Shown: positions 1 through 11,380, counted from the first letter of the stretch. The stretch: DNA of 64,000 bases from Nemertoderma westbladi (GCA_032718475.1 JAUCBJ010001221.1:22845-86844), one strand, 5' to 3'. Notes: generated from the letters alone by a model not told the origin. Numbers and translations: made by a program.

Positions 1-113
1 ACACTAATTATTAAAATTATGAATTATTAAAATTCGAACATTTAAAACATTTAAAATTAGTATTAATTATTATTATTAATCAGTTTAAGTTCGACAGTTA
101 AAGTTTCAGTTTA

Positions 114-1724
114 CTAATGATTACCAAGCAGGTGCTGAACATGGTCCAGATAAGCATAGACCATAGGACGCGGTATAGGAGCACCTTGTGCCATCCAATA
201 ATCCAACTGAATTTTCAACTGGTTCTTGGCCTCAGAAATGTGTTGATCAATCGTTATGTCACGATCTCTTCGCTTACGTGCCAAGACATTGCCATTGTCC
301 AGATTTCTGGCACGTACGACGTACGAGTTGTGCCACAGCTGAGCTTGCTGAAGGAAGTCGCCGAGTTCAGGATGGCGATGAGAAAAACGATGTGGAAGAG
401 AATTATGCCATCCCTCACCATGGTTCGTTGTACGTGGACCATCATTGTCCCAGCTGTTCCAGGTTTCGATAAACCCTGGTCGAAGCCAAAAATCGGCGAA
501 GTACTGAGAAAATTTGTTCAACTGAATGTTAACCGCTACATTCGCAATAACAGGAACTTCGGCCAAAATATCGGCAGCAACAGGAAGTACTAGCTGCGAC
601 GGAATAAGACACAAGGAAACAAGTCGCCTCATCCAAATGCGAATGCGATCATCCTGTTGGCAGGGAATAGACAATCCCAATTTATCCCTCATTTCATTGA
701 GAGCTTTTGTGTAATGAAACACACAACCCTGAATGCTAACCTCTGGGAAAGCTGCATGAGCAGCGTTTATTGCAGCTTGCTCGAAGTCAAGGTGCCAGGT
801 CTGAAATTGCAAGTCAGGCACTTGGCCACCTGCAACTGCAACTAACTTCTCACGAATGCGTTCGAATAGGAACAGATAGGTATCCGTGTGCTTGTTGGGA
901 AGTAAGGTATAAACCAATGGCATAGATTCAAGGCTATTATTTCTGTCAGAGAGAAACCCGTGAATTGTATATAACTGTGCGAATGGAAATGGAACAATTG
1001 GCTGATATTTAAAATTGCCATCGAGGATAAGGTGTGGTGAAACCAGCAACCGCATAATATCTGATACTGTAGACAAAATTATCACCATCGGATCCCCTGC
1101 CTGCTGCGGGGAATAACTAATTAGCCTCTCATTCTGCCAACCATCACCGGGATTCGAGAAACGTCCTCTATGAGTGAAGGTCAATGCAGCAGGAATTTCG
1201 AGAATGTTGTCAACCTTCGGTACACTCTTTCGCCTATGTCGTTGATATGATCTCTGAACTGATGAGAATGCAGGCAGCTTATCTTCAATTGCTTGTCGCT
1301 GGAATTCCGGTAGACCACCATAAGCAACTTGAATTTCAGCTAAGGAATCGTTATACGCAGTACGAGGCCGTTTTCCAGTTGTCTGTATAACTTGCCTCGT
1401 TTTCCTGTCGATTGCTTTAGCGACAGCAATTTCCTTATCAATACCTAAACAGTAATGTGGACGATTGGGATTGACCGGATCAGTGACAATTCGTTCACCT
1501 TTAACAACAAGGCTCGGTGGTGGAGGCAATGTGTTGTCCACATCTCTCGCCTCCTTGCACAGCTTGCATTTATAGTAAATCGCATTCTCACTTTTAGCTC
1601 GAAACATAAACTCTAGAACCTTGCCGTTTTCGATAGGATAACAGATAAGTGGATTTTTCCCAGTTTTTGTTCTGCGCGTGTAGTCTGAAAAGGAACCGTA
1701 GTCTGCTGGTACTGCACCCGCCAT
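114..1724 (-). CDS. MULE-type (Mutator-like) transposase, 536 aa, apparently uninterrupted
   Basis: One open frame starts at an ATG and runs to a normal stop. Residues 45-95 hold a FLYWCH-like zinc-finger remnant (C53, C56, H90, C92). The MULE DDE core follows: D235 in LDGNFKYQP, D313 in LDFEQAAIN, the family C-x2-H motif in GCVFHYTK (C334, H337), and a candidate E437 in NHGEGWHNS. This order and the wording around the residues are those of MULE transposases, which cut and paste DNA in the nucleus. The frame has no stops, so the copy is young or selected. The left end of the element lies outside the window. The foldback repeat at 1.98-2.28 kb may be its other terminus, but that is inference. 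A domesticated FLYWCH/MULE gene is the alternative. Confidence 0.85.
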   Translation of the reverse strand: MAGAVPADYGSFSDYTRRTKTGKNPLICYPIENGKVLEFMFRAKSENAIYYKCKLCKEARDVDNTLPPPPSLVVKGERIVTDPVNPNRPHYCLGIDKEIAVAKAIDRKTRQVIQTTGKRPRTAYNDSLAEIQVAYGGLPEFQRQAIEDKLPAFSSVQRSYQRHRRKSVPKVDNILEIPAALTFTHRGRFSNPGDGWQNERLISYSPQQAGDPMVIILSTVSDIMRLLVSPHLILDGNFKYQPIVPFPFAQLYTIHGFLSDRNNSLESMPLVYTLLPNKHTDTYLFLFERIREKLVAVAGGQVPDLQFQTWHLDFEQAAINAAHAAFPEVSIQGCVFHYTKALNEMRDKLGLSIPCQQDDRIRIWMRRLVSLCLIPSQLVLPVAADILAEVPVIANVAVNIQLNKFSQYFADFWLRPGFIETWNSWDNDGPRTTNHGEGWHNSLPHRFSHRHPELGDFLQQAQLWHNSYVVRARNLDNGNVLARKRRDRDITIDQHISEAKNQLKIQLDYWMAQGAPIPRPMVYAYLDHVQHLLGNH

Positions 1725-1976
1725 ACTGCACTACAAAACAAAGTTTAGAAGTTAGGCCAACTCAAGAGTCAGAAAGTGCAGTGCAGATTAAGAGCACAAT
1801 CAAAGACAATGCAGTACCGGTATTTTACTGTACTGCTTTGATTTTAAATTCCCCCCTCTACTGGTCTTTAGAACAACTGACACCCCTATTAGAACTACTG
1901 ACGCATGCGTTTAGAACAACTGACGCTTCAATTAGAATTTAAGTACTTTTGAATTTAGAACTAAAGTCCTTTAGAA

Positions 1977-2275
1977 CTAATGACATCCCCGATTAGAACT
2001 AATGACGTTTCCTGTTTAGAACTAAAGTCCATTAGAACTAAAGTCCTTTAGAACTAATGACGTGATGCCTCTGAAAGGGCATTAGAACTAATTAAGATTA
2101 GAACTAATGACGTTTCCGGTTTAGAACTAAAGTCCATTAGAACTAAAGTCCTTTAGAACTAATGACGTGATGCCTCTGAAAGGGCATCACGTCATTAGTT
2201 CTAAAGGACTTTAGTTCTAATGGACTTTAGTTCTAAACCGGAAACGTCATTAGTTCTAATCGGGGATGTCATTAG
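1977..2275. repeat. Foldback repeat: 93-nt inverted arms, left arm partly duplicated
   Basis: The arm at 2183-2275 is the reverse complement of 1977-2069 with one mismatch seen. A second partial left arm, 2097-2174 (78 nt), pairs perfectly with 2183-2260 across an 8-nt loop (2175-2182). The arms are built from a short word (TTAGAACTAATGACG and variants such as TTAGAACTAAAGTCC). Degenerate copies extend upstream to about 1870. The partial left arm is offset 105 nt from the first. This is typical of foldback or MULE long terminal repeats. Transcribed RNA could form a long hairpin. Confidence 0.85.
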
Positions 2276-3160
2276 CCGCCATCAAAAGAGGAGCCTTTAA
2301 GGTTGCCTCTGGCTTCGGCCAACTGTTTGCATTGCTTACTAATAATATCTGACTATATTCTATATTGCTTGCTTTAATCAGTTATTGTCAGTCACTCACT
2401 CCCATTTTAAGCATTAATGTTACACATTTATGTATAATTTTATTATGTGAACCTTACATATTGCATAGACTTTAGCTTAGACATATAATTATAATATTAA
2501 TGTACACTTATCACACATGATCTAATAACTTAAATGTGAAAGATTTCTTTAATAGATTTAATTATTTTGATGGATAATTTAGCAGGTTATCTTTCAGTAT
2601 TATAATAATATATGAATTACAAAGTTAGTAAATATTCGTGTTGATACTATGACATCACCTTTAGCGATTTAGGTCTCACAAAAATAATCTTAAATAAAAA
2701 ACATAAAACTAAACTCAAAACATATTTTCATATTCATAATTGAAGTGGATTATGTTCCTTGCATGTCCTTAGACCTCCATATTAAGCTTTATGAGGCCCC
2801 TTATCAGCCTTATATTAGACCTTCAGTAACACCTACTGGCTCAAGAAGTAGACCAGCAATATCCTTCAGTGAAAATTTATAGACTTTTTTGACAGACAGA
2901 CTGACATATATATATATACATATATATATATAGTATATAAAATAAAAACTAAAATATGACATATTAAATAAAATATCTGCTATGAAACATTCAAATATTG
3001 ATGTGTGGAGAGACGAGAGAGAGTTAGTGAAATCAAATATGGCATGGATTACATAAAATATAAATAATACAGTAATTTAAGGGCCATGTATATGGAACAA
3101 TAAATATAGATCTATGGAGGGATTAGTCAGACCACCATGAAGGGTTAAACTTTAAGCCGT
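2276..3160. other. Intergenic AT-rich stretch
   Basis: No gene is recognised. It contains a (TA)n microsatellite near 2905-2935 and one degenerate LINE fragment listed separately (2755-2865). The rest is AT-rich sequence with stops in all frames. Confidence 0.5.
2755..2865 (+). repeat. Degenerate fragment of the RTE-like LINE-D family
   Basis: CATGTCCTTAGA near 2763 and CACCTACTGGCTC near 2830 match, in the same order, the segment of LINE-D found at about 19303-19370. The sequence between them is diverged. It is too short for coding and probably an old 5'- and 3'-truncated copy. Confidence 0.5.
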
Positions 3161-4191
3161 AATCAGAATAAAATAGGTTCAAGTTGTGCTTGAAAGAGTC
3201 CACTGAGGGAGACGTCACTACAGTTTCTGACAGCGCATTCCAAGGGTCAAAAGTTGTCTCGAAAGCAAACGCACCGTGGTTTAAGTAGTTTCATCGAGTG
3301 TCCACGTCGGCTGCTGGTATCTAATGAGAAATACTGACGGTAGTCTGCATTATCCAATCCTTTAAGCAACTGATAGACCTGGACTAAATCCGCTTGGTGG
3401 AGCCGATACTCCAATGTGGGAAGTCCGAGTCTTCGAAGGCACTTTGGAAATGATAAGTCGTGGAACCCAAGTGGCAATCTCGTCGCTCTACGCTGAACAC
3501 TCTCGAGTAAGCGAATGCTGAACACTCTCGAGTAAGCGAATTTCACCAACTCTACTAGGTGACCAAACAGGTGAGCCGTATTCTACTATTGGGTGAACGA
3601 GTGATTTATATAAACTAATAAACATAATGTCATCAAGGTGTTTAAAGCTTCGATAGATGTTCCAGAGTGCGATTTGCTTTTTTAGTTACTGCAGCAATAT
3701 GTTTTGTAAATTTCAGGTTATTCTAAAATATAACTCTAAGATATTTCTCCCAAGTTGTAGTTTCTAATTCAGAACCTCCCAAATGGTAAGTGTGTTGTGG
3801 ATTGTTGTATCCAAGATGCATAATTTTACATTTATCTTGATTATAAAGCAGTTGCCTGCCATGTTAAACTCCATTGGTAAAGACTGTCGAGACCAGGTTG
3901 AAGTGGACCAATTGCAGCAACAGGAGAAGGGGTGAAAATTATGCTAGCCTTTGAATCGTCTGCGAAAAGGTGGAAGAGAGATTCTAGAACAACTGTAGGT
4001 TCGTCATTTATAAATCCACTGAAAAGGAATACGCCAAACAAACTACCCTGAGGGACTCCACTAAGAACTGGCAGCCATTCTGAGTGTTCTCCAGCTACTA
4101 CTCGTTGTTTGCGCCCTGATAAAAAATGAGTCAACCACCGAAGACAGAGACACCGAGCGCACATATTAGAAATTAATTCTAGAATGACCAA
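3160..4191 (-). pseudogene. LINE-A: 3' part of a CR1/Jockey-like non-LTR retrotransposon, decayed
   Basis: On the minus strand, 4191-3841 encodes RT motif SGVPQGSLFGV and the catalytic FADD box (LFHLFADDSKA). After a degraded stretch, the C-terminal LINE signature appears at about 3600-3247 (LLESVQRRATRLPLGF, then RRLGLPTLEYR). That order is the palm and C-terminal domain of CR1/Jockey-type ORF2 proteins, which copy their own RNA by target-primed reverse transcription. Endonuclease and N-terminal RT are missing. A 25-bp tandem duplication (3492-3541) lies in the coding part. Frames change between blocks, so it is inactive. Confidence 0.8.
3492..3541. repeat. 25-bp exact tandem duplication inside LINE-A
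   Basis: Positions 3492-3516 and 3517-3541 are identical and begin GCTGAACACTCTCGAG. This is a local slippage-type duplication in the dead LINE reading frame. Confidence 0.9.
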
Positions 4192-4423
4192 TCATTGGAC
4201 GGATCCAAGAAATGGATGTCCTTACTTCTCACGCGTGTTTGTTTGTTTGTGTGTTTGTTTGTTTGTTTGTACATACAACTTCTTGCACTTAATGTTGATG
4301 GAATTGGATGAAATTTTGATGATAGGTTCATTATCGGACCTAGTTGTGTATGCAAGGGTTTGGTTGCGAGGGACCTGTTGGATGCCTAGCAACAGTGAAA
4401 TTAATTCTAGAATGACCAATCAT
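4169..4423. repeat. About 200-bp microsatellite-bearing insert flanked by 27-bp direct repeats
   Basis: The 27-mer beginning GAAATTAATTCTAGAATGACC occurs exactly at 4169-4195 and 4397-4423. Between them is a (GTTT)n tract (about 4229-4270) and a non-coding body. The arrangement looks like an insertion with an unusually long target duplication, or an unequal duplication that captured the insert. The GGACGGATCC word at 4198 is also present, inverted, in the repeat at 5640-5990, which suggests one dispersed family. Confidence 0.7.
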
Positions 4424-5640
4424 AATCGTAGAATTCACTCAATCAAAATTCTGTCGACACCCCATAGTTTCGCAAAATTTCGTTTAGAAATCTGGAAGAT
4501 AGATTTCTAACAAACAGTGTTTTTTAACATAGGTCCTACAATATTATACTAATTACACTATTATCATACTGTCTAGCCAATCCCCTAGAATATTGTTGCC
4601 TAGACAAAGACAACATCCCATTGGAGCTTCAGTGTGGATGTAAGTAAGTAGCAGTGTAATTGAGAGAGCTGTCTACTCCACATTGACAACTATTGGGTTC
4701 TCATTCGTTATTACTTATTACGCTGCCCTGCTTATGAGCGTAATTCATTACAACAAACAATATAATATTAACTGTGTTGTACAGACTACAGAGGGTACTT
4801 TGCCCAATGCTTCGCTTTGCGTTTTTCGATTTTAGGCTTCCCTTCATAGGCGCGTAATTTATTACAACAATAATATTGACAAGCTGGCAAGTCTGGAGGG
4901 TTCACGGTCCTCCTACTTAATCAGTACAATAATAATACGTTTTCGTTCGGGTAGGCCTATGTTTCCTTTTCACTTGTTCCCACCGTAGGCGACCTCATGC
5001 TCATCCCACCACGACCATGACCACCAGTTACGAGTCTGCGAGTTGGGTAGGCGTCTACCGGCAAGCGGCAACCGGTAAGTAATTACGCGCCACACGACGT
5101 CATCCCGCCATCCGCCAACATTTATACCGGTACGGTAAGCCTACCACCTACCGGCTGGCTACCATCGCACCGTAGGTCTACTGCCTACGCCTACCGGTCA
5201 ACCGGTAACGGTAGGCTACCGCGTACCGGTACAGCGGTACTCAAAGTCGTACCGGTATTGTCGTAATTGACAAATGCAGGATTAAACCGTAACCCGTTCC
5301 GGTACCGGTACCATATGCATCTGAACGACTGGACGGTTAATCTCATAGCATAGCTGCATAGGCCTACCGGTAGTCAGTGCGAAGTCGCCTGCGAACATGG
5401 CGAAATATTATATTTACTGCTAGGGCTAGGCTCAGAGGCTAGGACCTACTGCTGTACTGACCTATGACAGTATGAAGATAGGCAGATAGGCCTACAGTGG
5501 TCAGGTAGTACCGGTCCGGTATGCCTACTACAGGCAGACAATCAGACAGTACTAGCAGTTCTAATTAATTACCTTAATTAAATCTTCAATTAGGTCATAA
5601 TGTAGGTCCAAATTTAAAAATCGGCCTCCGTTAATCGATT
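4424..5640. other. Non-coding stretch rich in TACCGGTA / TAGGCCTA words
   Basis: No gene is seen. From about 5040 to 5540 the sequence is crowded with ACCGGT, GGCCTA and their overlaps. Those palindromic words are more frequent here than in the coding parts of the window. The remainder is AT-rich. Confidence 0.5.
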
Positions 5641-5990
5641 TAGAAATAATTCAGGTACCTCCATGCCAAATATCAGAATTATTCATTGCGTTCCCTATGA
5701 CAAGATAGCTTTTTCCTAAACCATGCGAAAACACGCAAATATAGCGCTCACATCGCACAAATACCATCTCGACACCCAATTTTTTGTATGAGCCTTCGCC
5801 ATCCCTATATCGAACTTTTGTCCAAATTTTGTTTCGATTGATTAATAAATAACTGAGATATCGCTCTGGACACACACACAAACTAACTAACACACACACA
5901 CACACACACATTACGGTAATAATGGTCACTTATGTCAAGGACCGTGAACCAATAGCAATGGATCCGTCCATATTGCCAGCTCTCGCTGGC
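5640..5990. repeat. Dispersed repeat with (CACA)n core
   Basis: It contains a CA microsatellite at about 5871-5910 flanked by non-repetitive arms, ending in GGATCCGTCC near 5961. The organisation is the same as at 4196-4396 in opposite orientation: arm, simple repeat, arm, GGATCC word. This suggests a short non-coding repeat family with a microsatellite core. Open frames across it have no recognisable domain. Confidence 0.5.
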
Positions 5991-6239
5991 AAGCTTGTAT
6001 TTTATAAAACTTAATTTATTTACTTGTTTTTGTCATCTACGTACGTACACTGTATCTCCTTATACCCTACCCTGTCTATACCTCGAATATACCCCGAATA
6101 TATTATATATATTATAATTATATTACACAATTAAATATTTATCACTAGTACTTAATGCTCTAGATCTTACTACAAATTATTATTACTTATATATTTGTGC
6201 TGCATTGCCTTTCATTATTAAAATATTTCCGCCTAAAGA

Positions 6240-6854
6240 ATGATTTCAACGAACTTAATGATGAAGTTATATTTTCTAGCATTCCTTACTATTTCGATAG
6301 CGAGTAAGTAATGATTAAATAATACCTCTGTAATTTATTATAAAATAAATTTCAGGTTCCCAGTCGCATTTAACCGTTTTTATTAAGATATATAAAGGGA
6401 GTTTTTCTGAAAGACTTCGATCCCAGCATTATCATCACATGAAAAAATATACACATATATTTTATAGTTACGGGATCACATCACAAATAGGGATTGCTTC
6501 AAAATACACTAATTCGTAGAATTTTAAGTTTACATAAGTTGTAGTAAAAAGGTTATAACAGTTTGAAAATAGATGTGATCCCATTATTGGTAGTCTTTGG
6601 GTTTTAACGAACCACTCGAATCAGCTCAAGTAAATAAATAATATCTTATATATTTTTTTCCAATTTTCATTGTATTTTACCTAGGTTTTGGTTTCGCGAT
6701 ACCAATAGAAGGTGATCCAAAAAGTTCCATTGATGTTTCCGATAGAGCTGTATATCTTCCTTGTGGTAGTGAAATGGATTTGTGTGGTTCATACCATGGT
6801 GATTGTTGCGGCGGATTAGATTGCCACTTAGTATGTATGACGTTAAGAAAATGA
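6240..6854 (+). CDS. Small secreted six-cysteine (knottin-like) peptide, two exons
   Basis: Exon 1 coding is 6240-6303 and exon 2 is 6685-6854. The intron is 381 bp with donor GTAAGT (6304) and acceptor TTTTACCTAG (ends 6684). The phase is consistent and gives a 77-aa precursor. Exon 1 encodes a hydrophobic signal peptide; in-frame ATGs at 6258 and 6261 are alternative starts. Exon 2 supplies a short acidic spacer, then six cysteines at residues 48, 55, 62, 63, 68 and 72: C-x6-C-x6-C-C-x4-C-x3-C. That C-C-CC-C-C order is the inhibitor cystine knot framework (VI/VII) used by many venom, defence and signalling peptides. Nothing shows which role applies here, and venom use is not implied. A possible ATTAAA poly(A) signal follows. 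It is the only clean spliced gene model in the window. ORF length alone would miss it. Confidence 0.7.
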
Positions 6855-6963
6855 TGGATTTACCATTAAATTGTTAAGAAATTTGTGCCTTCGTGTTGGT
6901 TATATAATATACAGGAATGTTAAGTGTTATTTTATTCACTTTTTATTTTTATGATCTTTTATA

Positions 6964-6969
6964 ATTAAA
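6964..6969 (+). terminator. Possible poly(A) signal of the cysteine-rich peptide gene
   Basis: ATTAAA lies 110 nt downstream of the stop codon at 6852-6854, in a T-rich context. It is the nearest poly(A)-like hexamer seen. Confidence 0.4.
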
Positions 6970-7105
6970 GACTTTTTCGCTATTTTTTGGCGAGATTGTT
7001 ATTTTATTATGGAATTACTAAGAAACTGCAAATATAGTGAGTAAATATAGCCTAACCATCCGCAGTCTATTAACATAGACACGGCAATACTCATCAGATG
7101 TAGGA

Positions 7106-7127
7106 GGGGGGGGGGGGGGGGGGGGGG
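7106..7127. repeat. Poly(G) run, 22 nt (one of at least a dozen in the window)
   Basis: This is an uninterrupted G run. Other G or C runs of 12 nt or more are at 11500-11522, 12457-12478, 15860-15876, 42456-42467, 49797-49812, 50245-50260, 50274-50286, 50492-50509, 53316-53328, 54603-54616, 61981-61998 and 63138-63160. They can form G-quadruplexes and are sites where read length errors are likely. Confidence 0.9.
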
Positions 7128-7582
7128 ATGCTGCCAGCAAGCATGCATACATTCTGGCTCAATCAAAGCCTATTCGAGCTCAATCGAGGCCTATTACATA
7201 CTGTACTGAGTGGCACTGGCTGACAGACAGACGCACAATTTGAATATCGCAGAATCCCGCCGGGTTGAATTGTTTACTTAGTTAACTTACTGTAAACCTA
7301 CTGACCACTGACTTATCACAATTTTACTGGCTAGTCAGCTAGCAGGCTAATTAGCACGATCAGCCTGGTACCACCAACCTTCACTTTCAGTTTCAATCTA
7401 ACACAGATTGACAGTACCTGATGTTCTTAAACCTTTCATTATCAGTACAGCAGTGGAAATACAATTCAGAAATTCATTTTTTAGGATAAATATTACCAGT
7501 AAATTTTGGAACTTGTACGTTAATATATTTCAGTACCATACAGTTGGCTGACTTGGATATTGGTTTATTTGGTAAGGGTTAG

Positions 7583-8460
7583 TTGGTCAGGCCAAAACAT
7601 CAGGAATTTATTAGATATGGGGGACTTATAAGATATGATATGTTGTATGTGATTCTATGTGAAACTAGAAGAGGGAAATGCATGTTTGAAAAGTTCAAAC
7701 CATTCTATAATGTAGAACTAGATGCTGGTCTGGGCATTCTTTTATTATGGCTGGTGTTTACAAAAGTGTCCATTACAAACCCTTTAAGAATTTTGATACT
7801 GTCCAGTCCATGGGCTACCTTTCTTCAAAACAGCAATAGGATATGGATCTTTCGTTTGATAACAAGGATACCCATCAAGATTATCAATCAAATGACAAGT
7901 TTGCTGCAACTAGAGATAGTTGGCTTATGTTCCAAAGCCTATTGTTAAAATTTGTAATCCCAGAGTCTCACCTCATAGTAGACCAGCAACTAGTGGGGTT
8001 TAGGGGACCTGGTTAGAACATATATGAAGAAACCTAAAAAGTTTGGGTTGAAAATTATTTGTGTTTGCGAGGCTACAACTGGCTTTTTGAGGCTTTGCCT
8101 TGAAAGGTGAAATGGAAAGCAGCCTGCTTCCTTCATATGGTTGCGGACGAAACACAATGACCACTAATTATTTCACATCTTTCTCTTTGACTGCTAATAT
8201 TTAAGAAACGAGATATTACACTGTTGGGCGCTATCAGATCATATTTTTAGGAAATTCTAAAGGAACTTCTGAAGAAGGGAAATAGGAGAGTTGATAGTTC
8301 CATGTTTACCCATAATCAAGAACTCAACATATAAATTGTTTGATTCACACCCAGCACAGCAGTCTTGACAACTTGATGTTTAAGATGGCAAACCTGCAAT
8401 TATTCATGATTATAACGCCACCAAGTTGGTATGGATATAATGGATTCAGGAGTATCACAT
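7583..8460 (+). pseudogene. piggyBac transposase relic
   Basis: Successive frames carry piggyBac (PGBD) blocks in family order. A RFDNKDT-like block lies near 7850. IVDQQLVGFRGPG follows at about 7975-8013, containing the first catalytic Asp (codon 7981-7983). YMKKPKKFGLKI is near 8020-8060, GRNTMTTNYFTSF near 8142-8180, and KPAIIHDYNATK near 8390-8425. In the GRN block the usual TTDN reads TTNY, so the second Asp is lost. Stops and frame changes separate the blocks, so it cannot make an active TTAA-specific transposase. Flanks were not resolved into terminal repeats. Confidence 0.75.
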
Positions 8461-8835
8461 TTTATATATATATAAGAGAAAGATCAACAGATGGCCATTG
8501 ATGGTATTTCTAAAGTGAATTCATTCCTCATCCTACAGAAGAACAAGTATAAAAAATCAAATATAAATAAACGATTACACAGAAGAATTACAATGAGAAT
8601 GGCGACCGGAGACTGATTGATGCGTTTTTGCTTGCTATTTGCTTATAATTTTGAATAATTTAGAGATATATTGTAAAAACTTAAATCTTCAGTAACCATC
8701 TATTTTTCACCTCGGGTAATAAAGTAATTTAGTGCTATCGGTTAAATTTATTTGGGTGTTATCTATTTTTATTTGTGGTACAGAATTGGAGGTCATTAGG
8801 GTACTGTTTGTAAAAATGGTATATTCAGTTTTTTT

Positions 8836-11380
8836 TTAATTTAGTAAAAGTTTGTTATCAGTTAACCAGTTATTTAGTTTTGAAAGTTCATTGTTCGTGC
8901 TGTTGAGTAGGTAGTGAATGTTAGAATGTGAGTTTAACAGAGTTGTATCGTCAGCAAAGAGTGTCGAAAGTAACTTGGTAACATTCGGTAGGTCGTTGAT
9001 AAAAATAAGAAAGAGAGTCGGGGACAGGACCGAACCTTGGGGGACACCGCAAGACAGTGGTAGGAGGGAAGAGTTCTGACCATCTATTGTAACAAATAGA
9101 TAGCGGTCGGTTAAAAATTTTTTAAAAGGATTTAATGGGGTGCCTCTGACACCATAGGCCTCCAGCTTCTTTAGTAGTATACTGTGGTCCACGGTGTCAA
9201 AGGCTTTTTTCAAATCTATATAGACAGCGCAAGTATGAAAGTGAGAGTCAAACATGGAGTGGATCTGTTCGGTTATAGAGAGAAGTGCATGAGCAGTAGA
9301 AATTTTTGGTCGGAATCCATATTGTGATAGAGTGATTATATTGTATTTGTTTAAGTAAGATTGTAGTTGTTCATTCAATATTTGTTCAAGAATTTTGCTA
9401 AAGATTGGAAGAAGGGAAATAGGACGTAATTGTTAGGATCGTACGGGTCGTCAGATTTGTAAACCGGAATGACTTTGGCAGTTTTTAAAGAGTCTGGAAA
9501 AAAGCCATGCGAAATTGAAAGGTTAAATAGAGAGCATAAATGGTGGGAGAGAGGTTCGGCGGCAAGTCTAATAAGTGAAGGGGGAAATGGATCGTTAGTA
9601 CTGCAATTAAGCTTAAGTTGAAGAATTTTAAATTGTACCTCAAGAGGAGATGTTTCGGCCAGAGAGAAAGAATTAGGTCGGGTATGGGATAAATGGCGGA
9701 GTGGGGACGATCTAGGTAGTGTTGGTAAAGTACTTTGCAGTTTGGGTCCTACAGTAGCAAAATGTTTATTAAACGTTTCAGCAATTTCTTTAGGGTTGGA
9801 AATAATTTTGGAATGGATATTTGTTTTAATGATTAGTTTCTTTGGGGATAATTTCGCTGAAGATTTATGAAGTACGGAGTTAATAACAGTCCATGTTTTA
9901 CGGATATTGTTGGAATTTTGTTCAAATTGCTTAGAGTAATATTTTTTTTCAGCAGCCCTAAGTGTAGATGTTAAACGATTACGGTAAGAATTGAACAGCA
10001 AGCGGTTAGTTTCAGTTTTATTTTTTATGTATTTACGGTTCAGTTTTTCTTTAGTTCGTATAGATTTAAGCAAATTCTCAGTTATCCATGGGTTGTTGGG
10101 ACGAGTTTTATGAGTATAAGTTTTCAATGGCAAGTGATTGGTACAAATTTTTACGAGGTCCTTATAAAAATGTTCAAATTTTAGCTGAATGGGAATAGAA
10201 TCGTCAGTGTAACTCCAGTAATCATTGGTTTTAATATCCTGTAAAAAATCTTTTTCGTTGAATTTTGAAAAGTCGAAGCTCGTGTAATTCTTAGGTTTAT
10301 TAAAGATGCAGTTGAATTTTTGCAGAACAATAAAAGTGGCACGGTGGTCGCAATTCCCGATTTTACAGTTAAAGGTTCCAGCGTTTGAGACAGAAGTAGT
10401 AATGTTTGTGATAATGTGGTCAAGTAATGTTTCGGAATTACGTTTTGGGTCGATTCGAGTAGGGTGGTATTTGTAAGAATCCGTAGGAGTTAAGTAAATT
10501 AATGTATTCTTTCTGGGTATTGTTGTTGCTAGTTTTCTGTAAGTCAATGTTAATATCTCCAGTAATAATAGTGTCACAGTTATTATTAGTAAGATTAGTA
10601 TTAAGTAACGTATTGAAGTCGGTCGGTTTAATAGCGTCAGTGCGGTAGATAGTGCCTATGATAAGAGATTTAGTACCAGGTCTAGCAATTCTAATCCATG
10701 AGTTTTCGAGCCCCGGAATTTGGAACTAGGGACACTCAGACATTTGTAAAGACTCGCTCACGTAGATAGCGGTGCCACCGCGCCTTGTATTTCCAGTCTG
10801 GCGATTAGTAAGAATCGGACGGTCGTGGTAGACATTGAATTTAAAAAGATCTAATGGGGTATCACAGTTAAAAAAAGTTTCAGTAAAGGTTAAAATATCG
10901 AATTTAAAGCTTAAGGTATCAAGAAAAGTGCTAATGGCACCGTAATTAAAGGGTAAGCTACAGCAATTTAAGTGTAGAACAGAAAAAGAGTCTTTATAGT
11001 TAGAGGAAGAAAACTCAGACTGGAAATATTCGGCAGTGAGCGACCCCTTATCAAAAGCTAATTTGGTGACGTTTTGATCGGGATCAATGTTTGAAAAAGT
11101 TTGGTTGAAGTTTTGGGACTCACTATCTAGTGGTGTTTGTGGATATGTATTATTGTTTGAGAATATGTATTCATCTTGATTAGATATGTTAGAGAACGGA
11201 AATGTAGCAATTTGACAGAAAATACACAAACAATTGTTGACATTTTGGGACTGAAAATCTGAAGTGTTTAAATGTGAACCGCATTGGAGGTGAAAAATTG
11301 ACTGGCATAAAGAACACGAAAAATGGCAATCAGCTGCCGAAATAGTGGAAAAGCAAAAAGCACAGTTAATGGGGACAGAT
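8836..11380 (-). pseudogene. LINE-B ORF2: PHD finger, AP-endonuclease and RT (CR1-like), 3' truncated
   Basis: Reading down the minus strand: a PHD-type zinc finger at about 11370-11205 (C-x2-C, C-x2-C-x4-H-x2-C, then CLCIFC); the AP-like endonuclease at 11200-10726 (LHLNCCSL, LTFTETFF, GGTAIYVSE) and on to about 10330 (NCDHRATFIV); a linker; then RT from about 9640 (AKVIPVYKSDDP), QYGFRP, IDLKKAFDTVDH (motif A), CGVPQGSVLSP (motif B) and LFADDTTLL (motif C). A stop or frameshift near 10726-10577 and an overlap frameshift at 9375-9378 interrupt it. It ends in the RT thumb just after NKLLLN at 8836. PHD plus endonuclease plus RT is the CR1-clade layout. It is dead but unusually complete. Confidence 0.85.

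Noticed and set aside
117-1390. Plus-strand ORFs opposite the MULE transposase
   Set aside because: They are antisense shadows with no domain; the minus-strand frame has the catalytic motifs.
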